A stretch of DNA of 6,292 nucleotides. It comes from CAZSXU01 sp964610505 (lineage in GTDB: Bacteria > Arandabacterota > Arandabacteria > JAGLYR01). The notes beneath the pieces were generated by a model. That model had not been told where the DNA came from and searched no databases. It saw nothing but the letters and a program-made list of their open reading frames with translations. The DNA lies in the NCBI GenBank assembly GCA_964610505.1, contig CAZSXU010000060.1:1-6292 (forward strand), read 5' to 3'. The translations under genes and the position numbers were made by a program. Each line of letters begins with the position of its first letter. The first letter of the stretch is position 1. Positions 5,476 through 6,292 of this stretch are shown here, piece after piece.

Positions 5476-6171
5476 ATGAGACTTGCGAGTGTTGTTGTGA
5501 CAGTGATGCTGGTTTTCATAGCGTGCCGCGCGGACGCGGGTCCTCCACTGGATGCGACGTACAAATCTCTGGAGGGAGACATGCGGCCGGGTCGTTTCAG
5601 TGAGTCCTGGGCCGGGGGGGGGCAGGGTCTGACCGGGAACGTCGTCCACTCCCAGTCGTGGGATGGAACCGACCTCGGGCTGGAGTGGTGGGTGGCGTGC
5701 CCCGTGCTCGCCGAGGTCCCGGTGCTGGTCGAGGAAACCGACATCGGCAATGGCCTGACGACGCGAGAGTATCGTTCCGAATACACGGGCGGCCGCTTCT
5801 GGCTGACGGGCACCGGTCCCTGGAGTACCGGGGAAATCGAGTATACGGGAGCGCTCGAGTACTACGTCCATCATACGACGTTCCTGTTTCTTAACGGGGT
5901 CCCGATCTCGTATACCACCAACGCGGACTTCGCTGGGCATTTCGACGACTGGTGCAAGTGCATTCTGGTTGTGGCGAACGCCGCCGGCGTTGGCAGCGGC
6001 GGGCAGCCGGCGGGATACCCCGTGTTCAAGGAAATCGACGAGGACTGTGTGGACAATCCGGGGCTCACCGGCGAGTGGGGAAACGTCGCGGACATCACGC
6101 TCACGATCTATGAGTGTGCAAGCTCCAATGAGGCGACGAACTGGGGATCGATCAAGACGCTGTACCGATAG
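5476..6171 (+). CDS. Secreted protein of unknown function, paralog 2
   Basis: A 231-aa paralog of the preceding secreted protein, of no family I recognise. It has a Sec signal peptide (MRLASVVVTVMLVFIAC) with likely cleavage after ADA at residue 21; Cys17 could suggest a lipoprotein, but Phe at -3 is a poor lipobox. Shared landmarks fall at the same positions as in paralog 1: PLDATY (24-29), GRFSESW (39-45), GGRFWLTGTGPW (105-116), FAGHFD (152-157), GEWG (199-202) and a final TLYR. Cysteines 75, 162, 191 and 214 match those of paralog 1; Cys160 is extra. The start is the ATG preceded by AGGAGG; an upstream in-frame ATG at 5437 would add 13 residues from the repeat arm and bury the signal peptide. 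No clear promoter is seen, and the upstream terminator makes simple read-through from paralog 1 unlikely. Probably exported to periplasm or exterior; role unknown. Confidence 0.88.
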   Translation: MRLASVVVTVMLVFIACRADAGPPLDATYKSLEGDMRPGRFSESWAGGGQGLTGNVVHSQSWDGTDLGLEWWVACPVLAEVPVLVEETDIGNGLTTREYRSEYTGGRFWLTGTGPWSTGEIEYTGALEYYVHHTTFLFLNGVPISYTTNADFAGHFDDWCKCILVVANAAGVGSGGQPAGYPVFKEIDEDCVDNPGLTGEWGNVADITLTIYECASSNEATNWGSIKTLYR

Positions 6172-6187
6172 GTCGACCGGTGGGATA

Positions 6188-6284
6188 GAAGCCGGCGTCG
6201 CGGTTTTCTCGGGGGCGCGGCGTTTCCGATTGGAAGCCGGCTCGCACCCTTTCTCTCAGGAAAGGCGGCGGGCCGGCTTCTTTG
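6188..6284 (+). terminator. Terminator-like hairpin with duplicated 5' arm after paralog 2
   Basis: GAAGCCGGC (6233-6241) pairs over 9 bp with GCCGGCTTC (6272-6280), followed by the moderately T-rich TTTGTG. The 30-nt loop contains its own hairpin, CCTTTC 6248-6253 with GAAAGG 6260-6265. A second exact copy of the 5' arm lies at 6188-6196, starting 17 nt after the stop codon, and could compete for the same 3' arm. Probably the end of the paralog 2 transcript; the weak T-tract lowers certainty. Confidence 0.6.
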
Positions 6285-6292
6285 TGTCCGGA

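Noticed and set aside
4993..5940. A 315-codon open frame on the minus strand
   Set aside because: It runs antisense through paralog 2 and the structured element, is rich in Arg, Pro, Ser and Thr, and shows no recognisable domain. The plus-strand gene has a signal peptide, ribosome site and paralog.

Overview
The window looks like a chromosomal fragment of a GC-rich, probably anaerobic bacterium. A tungsten-type aldehyde ferredoxin oxidoreductase (AOR) with its own Fe-S protein and sulfur-carrier pair fits an anaerobe such as a member of the Desulfobacterota or a related uncultivated phylum. Two Sec-secreted proteins of a family I do not recognise lie beside it. The phylum is inference; no rRNA or marker gene is present.

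Left two thirds (about 57-3892, minus strand): one operon, read right to left. A sigma70-like promoter (3865-3892) is followed by a leader of about 100 nt, a four-motif ferredoxin-type Fe-S protein (3367-3759), the AOR catalytic subunit (1154-3322), a ThiF-family E1-like adenylyltransferase with an N-terminal ThiS-like domain (303-1130), and a free ThiS/MoaD-like carrier ending in Gly-Gly (57-254). A perfect 21-bp hairpin touches the last stop codon. The simplest model is that the AOR oxidises an aldehyde (or reduces an acid), the Fe-S protein carries the electrons, and ThiF plus ThiS supply sulfur for the pterin dithiolene of the tungsten cofactor. No FAD subunit and no thiamin genes are visible.

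Middle (3760-4167): a divergent intergenic region of about 400 bp with one good promoter for each direction, a 17-bp palindrome between them, and an inverted repeat across the minus-strand -10 box.

Right third (4168-6292, plus strand): two tandem paralogous secreted proteins (232 and 231 aa). They share signal-peptide length, four cysteines and the motifs GRFSESW, GGRF, FAGHFD and GEWG. The first ends at a strong Rho-independent terminator. The 609-nt gap before the second holds several hairpins and a compact ~180-nt element closed by a 19-bp stem with nested stems containing G-U pairs. That element is the best candidate here for an undescribed structured RNA or small non-coding mobile repeat. 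The second gene ends in a region with a terminator-like hairpin whose 5' arm is present twice.
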